DNA of 64,000 nucleotides. Origin: Phyllobacterium sp. YR531. Its GTDB lineage: Bacteria > Pseudomonadota > Alphaproteobacteria > Rhizobiales > Rhizobiaceae. Position numbers and translations under genes: made by a program. The stretch's first letter is position 1. Each line of letters starts with the position of its first letter. Positions 42,538 to 52,034 of this stretch are shown here, piece after piece. The notes below the pieces were generated by a model that saw only the letters and a program-made list of their open reading frames with translations, had not been told where the DNA came from and did not search any database. The stretch lies in assembly GCF_000282595.1 (NCBI RefSeq), contig NZ_AKIZ01000016.1:682001-746000 (forward strand), in the 5' to 3' direction.

Positions 42538-43983
42538 ATGGCGAAGGCTACATGGCCTATACATGGAGAAATTACTGGTCCGATCGTGATGATCGGTTTC
42601 GGGTCCATCGGACGGGGTACCCTGCCCCTCATCGAACGCCACTTCAAATTTGACAAGTCCCGCCTGGTTGTCATCGACCCGAGCGATGCAAACAAGAAAT
42701 TACTGGACGAGCGCGGTATCCGCTACATTCAGGAAGCTGTCACCAAGGAAAATTACAAGACACTGCTCAAGCCACTTCTAACTGAAGGCGGCGGACAGGG
42801 CTTTTGTGTCAATCTTTCCGTAGACACGTCTTCTGTCGATATCATGCATCTGTGCCGGAAGGTCGGCGCGCTCTATATCGATACGGTTATCGAGCCATGG
42901 GCTGGCTTCTACTATGCAAGCGGCATCGACAATGCCGAGCGCACTAATTATGCGCTGCGCCAGACGCTGCTTGCCGAGAAGAAGAAAAATCCCGGCGGGC
43001 CAACTGCTGTTTCGTGCTGCGGTGCCAACCCGGGCATGGTCTCATGGTTCGTCAAGCGCGCAGTTCTTGATCTCGCCAAAGACCTCAAGATCGAACATAC
43101 CGAACCCGAACGCGCAGATCGTCATGGCTGGGCCAAGCTGATGAAGCAGGTCGGTGTCAAAGGCATCCACATTGCCGAGCGCGACACGCAGCGCGCCAAT
43201 GACCCGAAGCCTTTCGGCGTCTTCTGGAATACATGGTCGGTTGAAGGCTTCATTTCCGAAGGGCTGCAGCCTGCCGAACTTGGCTGGGGCACCCATGAAA
43301 AGTGGATGCCGAAGAATGCTCGCAAGCAGAAGAAGGGCAACAAGGCTGCCGTCTTCCTCGAACAGCCCGGCGCAGATACCCGCATCCGCACATGGTGCCC
43401 CACTGAGGGACCGCAGTTCGGCCTGCTGGTAACGCATAATGAATCCATTTCGATAGCCGATTTCTTCACGGTGTTTGATAAGAAGGGCAAGGCGAGCTAC
43501 CGGCCGACATGCCATTACGCCTATCATCCATCGAATGTTGCGACCTTGTCGCTCGATGAAATGTTTGGCGCGGCAGGCCAGCCACAGACAACGCTCCATG
43601 TTCTCGATGAATCCGAAATTGTGGATGGTGCGGATGAATTGGGCGTGCTGCTCTATGGCCACGACAAGAATGCCTATTGGTATGGTTCGCAACTGACCAT
43701 CGAGGAAGCCCGCAAGCTAGCTCCCTATCAGAATGCGACCGGCTTGCAGGTTTCTTCTGCTGTTTTGGCCGGCATGGTCTGGGCGCTGGAGAATCCTGAA
43801 GCAGGCATCGTCGAAACTGACGAAGTTGACTTCCGCCGTTGCCTTGAAGTGCAGACGCCTTACCTCGGACCGCTCAAAGGTCACTATACCGACTGGACAC
43901 CGCTGGAAAACCGGCCGGGCCTGTTCAAGGAAGACATCGACACGAGTGATCCCTGGCAGTTCCGCAATATTCTGGTTCATTGA
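42538..43983 (+). CDS. hss: Homospermidine synthase
   Basis: NAD-dependent synthesis of sym-homospermidine from two putrescines (or putrescine plus spermidine). From ATG 42538 it has 481 residues, as usual; TTAGGAGCAAC is the ribosome site. Seen are the Rossmann motif IVMIGFGSIGRGTLPL (residues 14-29), IDTVIEPWAGFYY, AVSCCGANPGMVSWFV, and the saccharopine-dehydrogenase-like C-terminal domain. ORF readings that start upstream at 42436 are not needed. Its substrate putrescine comes from the decarboxylase at 23.7 kb. A strong hairpin terminator follows. Confidence 0.95.
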   Translation: MAKATWPIHGEITGPIVMIGFGSIGRGTLPLIERHFKFDKSRLVVIDPSDANKKLLDERGIRYIQEAVTKENYKTLLKPLLTEGGGQGFCVNLSVDTSSVDIMHLCRKVGALYIDTVIEPWAGFYYASGIDNAERTNYALRQTLLAEKKKNPGGPTAVSCCGANPGMVSWFVKRAVLDLAKDLKIEHTEPERADRHGWAKLMKQVGVKGIHIAERDTQRANDPKPFGVFWNTWSVEGFISEGLQPAELGWGTHEKWMPKNARKQKKGNKAAVFLEQPGADTRIRTWCPTEGPQFGLLVTHNESISIADFFTVFDKKGKASYRPTCHYAYHPSNVATLSLDEMFGAAGQPQTTLHVLDESEIVDGADELGVLLYGHDKNAYWYGSQLTIEEARKLAPYQNATGLQVSSAVLAGMVWALENPEAGIVETDEVDFRRCLEVQTPYLGPLKGHYTDWTPLENRPGLFKEDIDTSDPWQFRNILVH

Positions 43984-44000
43984 TACCAGGACAAATAAAA

Positions 44001-44036
44001 ATGAAAACGGCACCCCTTCGCGGGTGCCGTTTTCAT
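44001..44036 (+). terminator. Terminator after hss
   Basis: ATGAAAACGGCACCC (44001-44015) pairs perfectly with GGGTGCCGTTTTCAT (44022-44036) over a 6-base CTTCGC loop, followed by TTTGATG. The A/T flanks allow function in both directions. Confidence 0.9.
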
Positions 44037-44126
44037 TTGATGACCACTCCAGTCTACCACTAGATTGACAACATCAATATTTGTGCATATTTATATATAA
44101 CAAAGTCTTTATATGATGGTGCACTC

Positions 44127-44741
44127 ATGTCTTATTACGGCATCAATATCCTCAATGCAGGTTTGTTCGTTCTGGCAGCGATAGCGTTGCTCGGTTCTCC
44201 CGGTCCGGGCATTGCCGCACTGGTTGCGGTTGGACGTGAAAAGGGCTTTGCTCAAGGCATGAAGTTCTACACCGGGTTGCAAATAGGATTGGCGTTGGCA
44301 GCGGGGATAAGCGCGGTCGGCCTTTTGTTCATGGTGCAGCCGCTTGAGGGACTCATGACGGCGATGATGGTTTTGGCAACTGCCTACCTCGTCTATCTCG
44401 CCTATGCGATTGCCACCGCGCCTGTGGGTGAAAACGGTAAAGCCGCATCTCGGCTTGGAACGGGCGCAACCAGCGGTCTAATGCTCGGCATTACAAATCC
44501 AAAAGCCTACATCGCTTTCGTTTCACTGATGGCCGCCTATCCTATTGTCCGGTCGAATTCCTATGCGGACCTTACATTCAAGCTTCTGGCCTGCATTATA
44601 GTAATGATCGTCGTCGATATTCTTTGGCTTGGGCTGGGCGCCGCTCTGCACCGTGCAAGGCTTCAACCCAAAAGCGAGCGTGCGCTCAATATCGTCATGG
44701 GCGCAACAATCCTGATAACCGCTGCACTATCGTTCCTTTAA
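44127..44741 (+). CDS. LysE-family amino acid exporter
   Basis: Inner-membrane translocator of 204 residues with six spans. The LysE signature is GSPGPGIAALVAVGREKGFAQGMKFYTGLQ (in two parts, residues 24-53), ending LNIVMGATILITAALSFL. Such exporters release lysine, threonine or homoserine-type solutes. The leader is AT-rich. Substrate is not readable. Confidence 0.9.
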   Translation: MSYYGINILNAGLFVLAAIALLGSPGPGIAALVAVGREKGFAQGMKFYTGLQIGLALAAGISAVGLLFMVQPLEGLMTAMMVLATAYLVYLAYAIATAPVGENGKAASRLGTGATSGLMLGITNPKAYIAFVSLMAAYPIVRSNSYADLTFKLLACIIVMIVVDILWLGLGAALHRARLQPKSERALNIVMGATILITAALSFL

Positions 44742-44750
44742 GATGCTCGA

Positions 44751-45137
44751 CTACGCATCGTAACAAACAAAGGCGATCTTGTTACCGTCCGGGTCACGGA
44801 TATAGGCGGCGTAGAAACCCGGTCCGTATTGAGGGCGGAGCCCCGGCTTGCCTTCGCTGCTGCCGCCATTCTGCACGGACAATGCATGCAGCCTGTCGAT
44901 AGTCTCGGCATCATCGACACGAAAGGCAGTCATATTGCCATTGCCGACGCTTGCCGCTTTACCATCAAAAGGAAGTCCTACGAAAAAGCGGGCAACAGAC
45001 TCATCCGCCTTGCTTCCCCATGAAATCACCACATCATCACTGTAGCAGCGTTCAAATCCTATCCCGGCCATGAGCGGATCGTAAAACTCCCCTGCCTGCA
45101 GGAGGTCCCTCGTTCCCACCATCGTATATCCGATCAT
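44751..45137 (-). CDS. VOC-family (glyoxalase/bleomycin resistance fold) protein
   Basis: Small 128-residue protein with the VOC fold: IGYTMVGTRDLLQAGEFYDPLMAGIGF at the start, VARFFVGLPFDGKAASVGNGNMTAFRVDD, then YGPGFYAAYIRDPDGNKIAFV with the metal-site DPDGN. AGAGGTCGCGC precedes ATG 45137. It converges on the LysE gene with 9 bp between. The substrate is unknown. Confidence 0.85.
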   Translation of the reverse strand: MIGYTMVGTRDLLQAGEFYDPLMAGIGFERCYSDDVVISWGSKADESVARFFVGLPFDGKAASVGNGNMTAFRVDDAETIDRLHALSVQNGGSSEGKPGLRPQYGPGFYAAYIRDPDGNKIAFVCYDA

Positions 45138-45400
45138 TGCGCGACCTCTTGGCTGCTGGCGATTCTTGACAGATCATATTATTCAACTGCGATGGCTTCA
45201 TAGCCGATTGTGAAATAAAATCGTCCGCTATTCAGGAACATGCAGCGCGCTTCACCATTTCATATGCAACGGACTGGTTAGGCGAAGCGGTTGCAACACC
45301 GGGAAATACACCGCCGTCATGCCTATCCATAAAACTTAAGTCTTGTTTTTGCTTGATTTTAGCGGCATCAATGACAGCAACTCATCGGGAGATCGTTTGG

Positions 45401-45781
45401 ATGAAACGTTTATCACTTGGCCTCGGTTCAGCCGCATTGATCCTAACCCTTGCAGGTTGCATGAGCGGCCCGCCATCAGACGGTGGACCTATCCAGACGG
45501 TGCGCCCGACCGATGCGGTTCAGGGCCAATGGTTCGATACATCCGGCGTGGCGTTTTCGAATTTTAATGGCGGCGTATTCGAGACCCGCGCCAACGACAC
45601 AAAGGAAAAGCTTGCCGAAGGCAATTACCGTTTTGTTTCAGCCAATCTGGTTGAAATTGATCTGCGTTCGCTTGCTCGCGGCACACAGTCCAAGGTCAAT
45701 TGCGCACTCGTCAGCGGCGGCCAATTGAACTGCACATCCTCATCAGGACAACAATTCTCCCTGACACGCCGCTCTGCTTAA
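45401..45781 (+). CDS. omp10: Omp10-like outer-membrane lipoprotein
   Basis: Lipoprotein of 126 residues. The signal peptide ends in a lipobox (LAGC; TLAGCMSGPPSDGG) so Cys19 is lipidated. The mature part (QGQWFDTSGVAFSNFNGGVF, EKLAEGNYRFVSANLVEIDL, SKVNCALVSGGQLNCTSSSG, FSLTRRSA) matches from memory the Brucella Omp10 sequence pattern closely in C-terminal half and diverges before it. Two cysteines in CALVSGGQLNC may bond. Located in the outer membrane; role in envelope integrity. GGGAG supports ATG 45401. Confidence 0.88.
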   Translation: MKRLSLGLGSAALILTLAGCMSGPPSDGGPIQTVRPTDAVQGQWFDTSGVAFSNFNGGVFETRANDTKEKLAEGNYRFVSANLVEIDLRSLARGTQSKVNCALVSGGQLNCTSSSGQQFSLTRRSA

Positions 45782-45791
45782 GACAATTGTA

Positions 45792-45822
45792 TTGTGAGCG
45801 CTGGTGCAACCCGCGCTCACAA
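45792..45822. terminator. Hairpin between omp10 and the alpha/beta hydrolase
   Basis: TTGTGAGCGC (45792-45801) pairs perfectly with GCGCTCACAA (45813-45822), an 11-base loop. The T-run lies only on the minus-strand side (TTTTGTGAGC), so it may better terminate the hydrolase gene than omp10. Confidence 0.6.
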
Positions 45823-45837
45823 AATTCAATTGAGCAT

Positions 45838-46536
45838 CTAAACCTTCGCCAATTCCCCTGCTGCCTCGTCAATCAGCCCCGCAACCTCCTTTGGCAGCGA
45901 TGCCAACGAGGCATGGCTGGCATCAAGGGTAATAACCTTGCGCGCATTCAGGCGTGCCGACATGCGCTTCTGGTTTTCCGGCGCAATCATCCTGTCATTG
46001 CTGGAAATCTGATACCATGACGGCTTGTTCTTCCACGCGGGCACGGTGATCGCATCACCGAATGTGCTCGCCAAAGGCGCTTTCTGCGTAACGCCCATGA
46101 CCAGACCTTCATCCTCATTCAAATCCTGACAGAAGCTCTCATGGAAAAGATCCGGCTTGACCCATAGATAGCCATCGCTGTCGGGAGCAAGATTTGCAGC
46201 GGCAAGTGGCGGATGCTCCTGCGTAATGCCGCCGGGGCTTTCCCCCGCATCCGGCGCAAAGGCGGCGATATAAACCAGACCTGCAACATTTGGCTGATTG
46301 CCCGCCTCAGTTATGACCGCACCGCCATAGGAATGCCCTACAAGCAGTACGGGCCCGCTTTGCTGCGCCACCATTTTACGCGTGCGCTCTGCATCATCCG
46401 CCAATGATGTCAGCGGCAGTTCGACAGCATGGATATTCGTATGCCCCTTGCGTGTAAGCTCAACAATAACCTTGTTCCAATGGGCAGCGCCGCCCCAGAA
46501 CCCATGAACCAGAACAATTGTGGGTTTTTCACTCAT
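45838..46536 (-). CDS. Alpha/beta-fold hydrolase
   Basis: Cytoplasmic esterase-like protein of 232 residues. Motifs are VLVHGFWGGAAHW (oxyanion loop), VLLVGHSYGGAVI (nucleophile Ser in GHSYGG), and the C-terminal acid and His in ISSNDRMIAPENQ and LDASHASLAS. GGGAGATTGGTC supports ATG 46536 over TTG 46542. No partner gene. Substrate unknown. Confidence 0.85.
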   Translation of the reverse strand: MSEKPTIVLVHGFWGGAAHWNKVIVELTRKGHTNIHAVELPLTSLADDAERTRKMVAQQSGPVLLVGHSYGGAVITEAGNQPNVAGLVYIAAFAPDAGESPGGITQEHPPLAAANLAPDSDGYLWVKPDLFHESFCQDLNEDEGLVMGVTQKAPLASTFGDAITVPAWKNKPSWYQISSNDRMIAPENQKRMSARLNARKVITLDASHASLASLPKEVAGLIDEAAGELAKV

Positions 46537-46725
46537 GACCAATCTCCCTTTGTGTAATGAACACGTAATCTTTTAAACGAACACTGCCTCGCTCTAACGT
46601 TGATGAGCATATTTTCCCCTCTTGCATCGCTTGCAAAGTGATGAAACCATGCTTTGTCACAGGCATGTAAAAGTGCTCTGCCAACCCTATTGCCAGTACC
46701 ACATTTAATTAAAACGGAGCAGGTC

Positions 46726-48615
46726 ATGTCCAGAACTTTCGGCAAGCTTTTCCTAGCTGCCTCCGCCCTTAGCATCAGTGCAGGCACAGCGATGGCCGAC
46801 TATACACTCAATATTCTGCACATTAATGACCAGCACTCGCGCATTGAAGCGATCAACAAATTTGATTCCACCTGCACCCCGGAAGAAACCACCAAGAACG
46901 AGTGTTTTGGCGGCATTGCACGTGTAAAAGCCAAGATCGACGAGCGCCGCGCCGCGCTGTCCAAGGATGGCGGCAATGTCATCGTGCTTGATGCGGGCGA
47001 TGAATTTCAAGGTTCCCTGTTTTACACAACCTACAAGGGCGACGACACCGCGGAGTTCGTGAACGCCATCGGTTTCGATGCAATGGCGCTCGGCAATCAT
47101 GAGTTCGACGGCGGCCCGGAAGTGCTGGGTAAATTCCTCGACAAGGTCAAAATCCCGGTCATTTCCAGCAACACGCAGGCAGACGCCGAACCTCTTATCG
47201 CCGGCAAGTTCAAACCTTACCTGATCAAGGAAATCGGCGGCCAGAAAATCGGCATTATCTCGGCGTTGACGACTGATACCGCCGAAATCTCCACCCCCGG
47301 ACCGACGGTCAAATTTGCCGATGAAATTGAGACGCTGACAAAGCTTGTCGCGACGTTGAAAGCCGAGGGCGTCAACAAAATCATTGCACTCAACCACACC
47401 GGCTACTTCGAAGATGAAGAAATCGCCGCCAAGGTCGATGGTATCGACGTGATCGTGGGTGGTCACAGTCACACACTGCTGTCCAGCACCGATCCTGATG
47501 CCGGCGGTCCTTACCCGACCTTGATCAAGAATCCTTCCGGCCGCGAAGTGCCGATCGTTCAGGCCAAAGCCTATTCAAAATATCTTGGCGAGTTGAAGGT
47601 CACCTTCGACGATGAAGGCAATGTTACTGCAAGTTCCGGTGCGCCGATCCTGCTTGATTCTTCTGTCACGCCCGACGCAGCCATTGCTGCCCGCGTCGCA
47701 GAGCTGGCCAAGCCGATCGAAGAGCTGAAAGCCCGCAAGGTTGCCGATACGGCAGGCGAGATCGATGGTTCGCGGGAAGTGTGCCGCATTGGCGAGTGCA
47801 GTATGGGCAATCTCGTAGCCGATGCGATGCTCGACCGCGTCAAGGCACAGGGCGTCACCATCGCGATCATCAATGGCGGCGGGTTGCGTGCCTCCATTGA
47901 TGCCGGTGAAGTAACAATGGGCGAAGTTCTAACGGTTTTGCCGTTCCAGAATACGCTTGCAACATTCCAGTTGCGTGGTTCCGATGTTGTCGCTGCACTG
48001 GAAAATGGTGCAAGCCAGATCGAAAAGATTGCAGGCCGTTTTTCGCAGGTCGCAGGACTGAAATATACTTTCGATATTTCCAAACCTGTTGGCAGCCGCG
48101 TTTCCAATGTTGAGGTCATGCAAGGCGATAGCTGGAAGCCAATTGATACTGGGGCAACCTATGGTGTTGTTTCCAACAACTACATGCGCGCGGGTGGTGA
48201 CGGCTATAAGGTCTTCGCAACCAACGGTGTCAATGCCTATGACTACGGCCCCGGTCTGGAAGAAGTTCTTGCCGACTACCTGCAAAAGAACAATCCCTAT
48301 AAGCCTGTCATGGACGGACGCATCACTTCGGCAAGCCCGATCGCTGTTCCCGTTCCTTCAGAAACAACCACGCCCGCGCCTCCTGCTCCACCTGCAACGG
48401 CCGCACCTGCTGCCGATGCCGCCAAGCCTGCCGATGCGGCAGCGCCCGCTACAACACCGAGTTCTTATACGATCAAGGCCGGCGACAATTTCTGGGATAT
48501 TTCCGAACAGGTCTATGGCGATGGCTTTTCATGGAAGAAGCTTTCCGAGGCCAATCCGGAAATGCGGATCATGAAGCTGCCAATCGGTGCTGAAATGAAG
48601 GTTCCTGCGAAGTAG
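46726..48615 (+). CDS. Periplasmic 5'-nucleotidase/metallophosphatase with C-terminal LysM domain
   Basis: Exported 629-residue enzyme. The signal peptide is MSRTFGKLFLAASALSISAG (cleavage near TAMAD). The calcineurin-like metallophosphatase domain (residues ~25-310) has LHINDQHSRIEA, VLDAGDEFQGSLFYT, ALGNHEFDGGPEVL and VDGIDVIVGGHSHTLL; the 5'-nucleotidase domain (about 340-520) has GECSMGNLVADAMLD and NGGGLRASIDAGEVTMGEVLTVLPFQN (in two parts). A Pro/Ala linker (about 545-575) leads to a LysM domain (SYTIKAGDNFWDISEQVYGD) that binds peptidoglycan. It likely recycles extracellular nucleotides while held at the wall. CGGAGCAGG supports the start. Confidence 0.92.
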   Translation: MSRTFGKLFLAASALSISAGTAMADYTLNILHINDQHSRIEAINKFDSTCTPEETTKNECFGGIARVKAKIDERRAALSKDGGNVIVLDAGDEFQGSLFYTTYKGDDTAEFVNAIGFDAMALGNHEFDGGPEVLGKFLDKVKIPVISSNTQADAEPLIAGKFKPYLIKEIGGQKIGIISALTTDTAEISTPGPTVKFADEIETLTKLVATLKAEGVNKIIALNHTGYFEDEEIAAKVDGIDVIVGGHSHTLLSSTDPDAGGPYPTLIKNPSGREVPIVQAKAYSKYLGELKVTFDDEGNVTASSGAPILLDSSVTPDAAIAARVAELAKPIEELKARKVADTAGEIDGSREVCRIGECSMGNLVADAMLDRVKAQGVTIAIINGGGLRASIDAGEVTMGEVLTVLPFQNTLATFQLRGSDVVAALENGASQIEKIAGRFSQVAGLKYTFDISKPVGSRVSNVEVMQGDSWKPIDTGATYGVVSNNYMRAGGDGYKVFATNGVNAYDYGPGLEEVLADYLQKNNPYKPVMDGRITSASPIAVPVPSETTTPAPPAPPATAAPAADAAKPADAAAPATTPSSYTIKAGDNFWDISEQVYGDGFSWKKLSEANPEMRIMKLPIGAEMKVPAK

Positions 48616-48635
48616 TTTTTGCAGTCTAAAGCACT

Positions 48636-48822
48636 GCCTTATCTCCCCCCTTGTGGGGGAGAAAGTGATTTCAGCATCTTAGCTCTTGCTAAGTGCTAGA
48701 AATCACAAGAGAGGGGATGAGCTTTAATGAACGCCCCCTCACTTGGATTTTCCAAGGATTTAGCAAAGAGGCTAAACCCAGGAAAACCCTTTCTCTCCCA
48801 CAAGGGGAGAGATAATCGGCAT
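48636..48822. repeat. Family 2 intergenic element, copy B
   Basis: 187 bp nearly identical to copy A (35275) except that its left end lacks the GATGTCGA start (it reads GCCTTATCTCC). It has the same two inner hairpins. It sits between convergent genes (nucleotidase and NCS1 permease). Confidence 0.9.
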
Positions 48823-48837
48823 GAACCGATTGGTACT

Positions 48838-50316
48838 CTACGCTTTCGCACTTAGAACTGCAGCGGAAACCCGCACATTGCGCATCAGCAGATAATGAAC
48901 AGCACCACCCGCTACAGCACCCAGCAACCAGCCCCAGTCACCGCCATTTGGGAAATATTGCAGAGCACCCAGCACCGATAGTCCAATCGACAGCACGCTT
49001 GCAAAAGCCAGCGCCAGAAGAGCGCGGCTATTCCAGCCCCGCTCGAAGTAGAGCGATCCCTCCGGTGACATCGTGTAGAGATCTTCCAGCACCACATTCT
49101 GCTTCTTCACCAGATAATAATCGGCAATCATAATGCCGAATATCGGCCCGAGAACAGCGCCGAATATGCTGACAAAGATGGTGATAGCTTGCGGGCTCGA
49201 CACGAAAAGCCAAGGGCAGACAAGCACCGAAAGGATGGATGTGATCAGCCCGCCCATGCGGAAGTTGATCTTTTCAGGAAACAGATTGGCAATATCATAG
49301 GCTGGCGAGACGAAGTTTGCGACAATGTTTATGCCCATGGTCGCCACGATAAACGTAATTGATCCAAGCACCACCACCCATGGATTATTGATGCGCTCGA
49401 CAATGGCCACGGGATCAAGAATGGCCTCGCCGAATACCTGCACCGTCCCTGCGGTCACAATAACCACTATGATTGCGAAAACGATGAAATTGACCGGAAG
49501 CCCCAGGAAGTTGCCGATCTTCATGGCTTTCTCATCGCGGGAGAAGCGCGAGAAATCGCCGAAATTCAGCAGTAATGCCGCAAAATAAGCAACAATCAGC
49601 ATGGAAGCATTCGCCATATGCGACAGCGAAGAACCTTCCGCCGGAGGAGCAAGTTGCAGCGACAGGCTGGAAAAGCCGGTCTGTGACAAAATCCAGATGG
49701 CCAGCGCAAACATGACCACATAGACCACGGGTCCGCAGAAATCGATGAATTTGCGGATTGATTCCATGCCGCGCAGGAAGATCAGCAGCTGGAATACCCA
49801 CATGAAAAGGAAACTCAGCCAGCCAAGCGTCGACAGCCCGAATATGTCATTGCGCGTCAGTTCAACAGTGCTTGGCACAAGCGTGATTGCCAGTGCCTGC
49901 ACCGCCTTGGAGGCAAAATAGGTTTGTACGCCGTACCAGACGATACCGACAATGCCGCGCAGAACTGCAGCAAGATTTGCGCCCATTACGCCGAACGACA
50001 TGCGCGCAACCACCGGAAACGGCACACCATATTTCAGCGAAGGTCTGCCAATCAGGTTCATCAGAAAATAGACCACCGTGATACCGACAATCATGGAGAT
50101 CAGAACTTCCCAACCCGTCAAACCCAAAAAGAACAAGCTAGCAGCGAATGTGTAACCACCGACCGAGTGAACGTCAGACATCCACATGGCAAAAAGGCTG
50201 AACGCACCCCATGTCCTGCCCTCCGGAGCCGTTGGAGCAAGATCGGCGCTGTAAAGCTGGGGATGAGCGCCCGTAACAACGAGTACGGGCGGCGTTGCAT
50301 GCTGGTGGCTGGACAT
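48838..50316 (-). CDS. NCS1-family nucleobase:cation symporter
   Basis: Inner-membrane permease of 492 residues with about 12 spans. The NCS1 start is WGAFSLFAMWMSDVHSVGGYTFAASLFFLGLTG, followed by VPFPVVARMSFGVMGANLAAVLRGIVGIVWYGVQTYF and LLNFGDFSRFSRDE. Such proteins take up cytosine, uracil, allantoin or hydantoins with Na+ or H+. AAGGAA spacing picks ATG 50316 over ATG 50325. It is a single gene; no catabolic genes beside it reveal the base. Confidence 0.9.
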   Translation of the reverse strand: MSSHQHATPPVLVVTGAHPQLYSADLAPTAPEGRTWGAFSLFAMWMSDVHSVGGYTFAASLFFLGLTGWEVLISMIVGITVVYFLMNLIGRPSLKYGVPFPVVARMSFGVMGANLAAVLRGIVGIVWYGVQTYFASKAVQALAITLVPSTVELTRNDIFGLSTLGWLSFLFMWVFQLLIFLRGMESIRKFIDFCGPVVYVVMFALAIWILSQTGFSSLSLQLAPPAEGSSLSHMANASMLIVAYFAALLLNFGDFSRFSRDEKAMKIGNFLGLPVNFIVFAIIVVIVTAGTVQVFGEAILDPVAIVERINNPWVVVLGSITFIVATMGINIVANFVSPAYDIANLFPEKINFRMGGLITSILSVLVCPWLFVSSPQAITIFVSIFGAVLGPIFGIMIADYYLVKKQNVVLEDLYTMSPEGSLYFERGWNSRALLALAFASVLSIGLSVLGALQYFPNGGDWGWLLGAVAGGAVHYLLMRNVRVSAAVLSAKA

Positions 50317-50368
50317 GACGATCATTTCCTTTGAATGATGAATGCAGACAACTGATTAAACGCAAATT

Positions 50369-50389
50369 CCATGCCAAATGATAGCATGG
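50369..50389. promoter_or_regulatory. Inverted repeat in the NCS1/hemH divergent gap
   Basis: CCATGC and GCATGG flank a 9-base centre, 53 bp upstream of the NCS1 start. It could be an operator. The rest of the ~325-base gap between NCS1 and hemH has no gene and no other clear motif. Confidence 0.35.
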
Positions 50390-50641
50390 TCATTCGCTGG
50401 CAAATTGAGTTTTTCCGCAGTCCAATTGCTCTAAAACGGCATTCGAACTGCACGTGAAAGCGGCTTGTTGCCCGAAAATGAAACAGGGCCCACACAGCCC
50501 ATATCGAGGTCCCTTGGACAATTCGACCATGCCCCATTGAACCATTTTATCTTGATCTTCGTACTCAACATGCGGCCTTTAGCACCCTTGCAATAATGCC
50601 GATGGTCACTAATTTCCGGCGGCAGAAGCGGAGTATGAATT

Positions 50642-51691
50642 ATGGCAATGTCTGGCGAGGCGATGGTGGCGGTTAAAAAACCACAGGACCATCCGCACAT
50701 TGAAACGTCGAAAATCGGCGTTCTGCTCGTCAATCTCGGTACACCGGACGGGACAGACAAAACTTCCATGCGACGCTACCTCAGGGAATTCCTATCAGAC
50801 AAGCGTGTCATCGAATGGCCCCGCGCCATATGGCTTCCCGTGCTTTACGGTATCGTGCTCAATACACGGCCAAAAAAATCCGGTGCCCTTTACGACAAGA
50901 TCTGGAATCGGGAACGTAACGAGTCGCCATTGCGCACTTACACCCGCGCTCAGGGCGAAAAGCTCGGTGCGGCGCTGGCCGGGCATCCGGAAATCGTCGT
51001 CGATTGGGGCATGCGCTATGGTCAGCCATCCATCGAACAGGCGCTGGAGAGACTGGACAAGGCAGGCTGCAAACGGATTGTGATGTTCCCGCTCTATCCG
51101 CAATATTCGGCAACGACGACCGCCACGGTCAACGACAAATTTTTCGAAGCGCTGATAAAGATGCGCTATATGCCCGCGACCCGCACGGTACCCTCTTATC
51201 AGGATGAGGCCGTCTATATCGACGCCTTGGCGACCTCCATCGAGAAGCATTATGCAACGCTGGATTTCGAGCCAGAGCTACTTGTTGCTTCCTATCACGG
51301 GATTCCGCAAAGCTATTTCAAACGTGGCGATCCTTATCCCTGCCACTGCTGGAAAACCACCCGCCTGCTCCGCGAGCGTCTTGGCTGGGCGGAAGACAAG
51401 CTGATTACCTGCTTCCAGTCGCGTTTCGGCCCGGAAGAATGGATGCAGCCTTATACGGACAAGACGCTGGAAAAACTGGCCAAAGAAGGCGTGAAATCCG
51501 TAGCGGTTTTCAATCCCGGGTTTGTTTCCGACTGCCTTGAAACGCTTGAGGAAATTGCCGGTGAAGGCGAGGAAATCTTCCACGAGCACGGCGGTGTGAA
51601 CTTCACCCATGTCCCTTGCCTCAACGATAGCGCCGAAGGCATGCAGGTCATCGAACAGCTCGTCCGCCGCGAATTGCAGGGCTGGGTCTGA
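50642..51691 (+). CDS. hemH: Ferrochelatase
   Basis: Inserts Fe2+ into protoporphyrin IX to finish protoheme, peripheral inner membrane. 349 residues; a short N-terminal extension (to about residue 24) precedes GVLLVNLGTPDGTDKTSMRRYL. The family signatures are GGMRYG-like DWGMRYGQPSIEQAL, LYPQYSATTTATV, the active-site His in LLVASYHGIPQSYFKRGDPYPC and the Glu segment in CLETLEEIAGEGEEIF. GGAG precedes the start. It stands alone with the small TA pair after it. Confidence 0.95.
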   Translation: MAMSGEAMVAVKKPQDHPHIETSKIGVLLVNLGTPDGTDKTSMRRYLREFLSDKRVIEWPRAIWLPVLYGIVLNTRPKKSGALYDKIWNRERNESPLRTYTRAQGEKLGAALAGHPEIVVDWGMRYGQPSIEQALERLDKAGCKRIVMFPLYPQYSATTTATVNDKFFEALIKMRYMPATRTVPSYQDEAVYIDALATSIEKHYATLDFEPELLVASYHGIPQSYFKRGDPYPCHCWKTTRLLRERLGWAEDKLITCFQSRFGPEEWMQPYTDKTLEKLAKEGVKSVAVFNPGFVSDCLETLEEIAGEGEEIFHEHGGVNFTHVPCLNDSAEGMQVIEQLVRRELQGWV

Positions 51692-51761
51692 TACTAAAGT
51701 TTCGATTGGAGTGTCGGCGATTTTATCCTACCATCATTACCGATGAGATTGGACTCGAGAC

Positions 51762-52031
51762 ATGGCTGAAAAGTTAAGCATTACTTTGCCATCAGATATG
51801 GTGGACGCTCTTAAAAGCCGCGTGAGAGATGGTTTTTATACCTCGACCAGCGATGCCTTACGGCAGGCAGTGGTGCTCCTGTTGAAACATGAAGACGAGC
51901 AGCCCGACAATCTTGCCGAGATACGCGCAAGAATCCAGCGATCGATCAACGATCCCAGACCAGCGTTAAATGGTAAGCAGATGCGGCAACATCTTGATAC
52001 GCTCTACGCAAAACATGGGACAACCAAATAA
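51762..52031 (+). CDS. Type II antitoxin, ParD/CopG ribbon-helix-helix
   Basis: Antitoxin of 89 residues. The N-terminal ribbon-helix-helix (EKLSITLPSDMVDALKSRVRDGFYTSTSDALRQAV, in two parts) binds DNA and autoregulates; the flexible C-terminus binds the toxin. It precedes the toxin by 3 bp, the usual antitoxin-first order. It lies in its own small cassette between hemH and the SPFH gene. Confidence 0.85.
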   Translation: MAEKLSITLPSDMVDALKSRVRDGFYTSTSDALRQAVVLLLKHEDEQPDNLAEIRARIQRSINDPRPALNGKQMRQHLDTLYAKHGTTK

Positions 52032-52034
52032 TCC

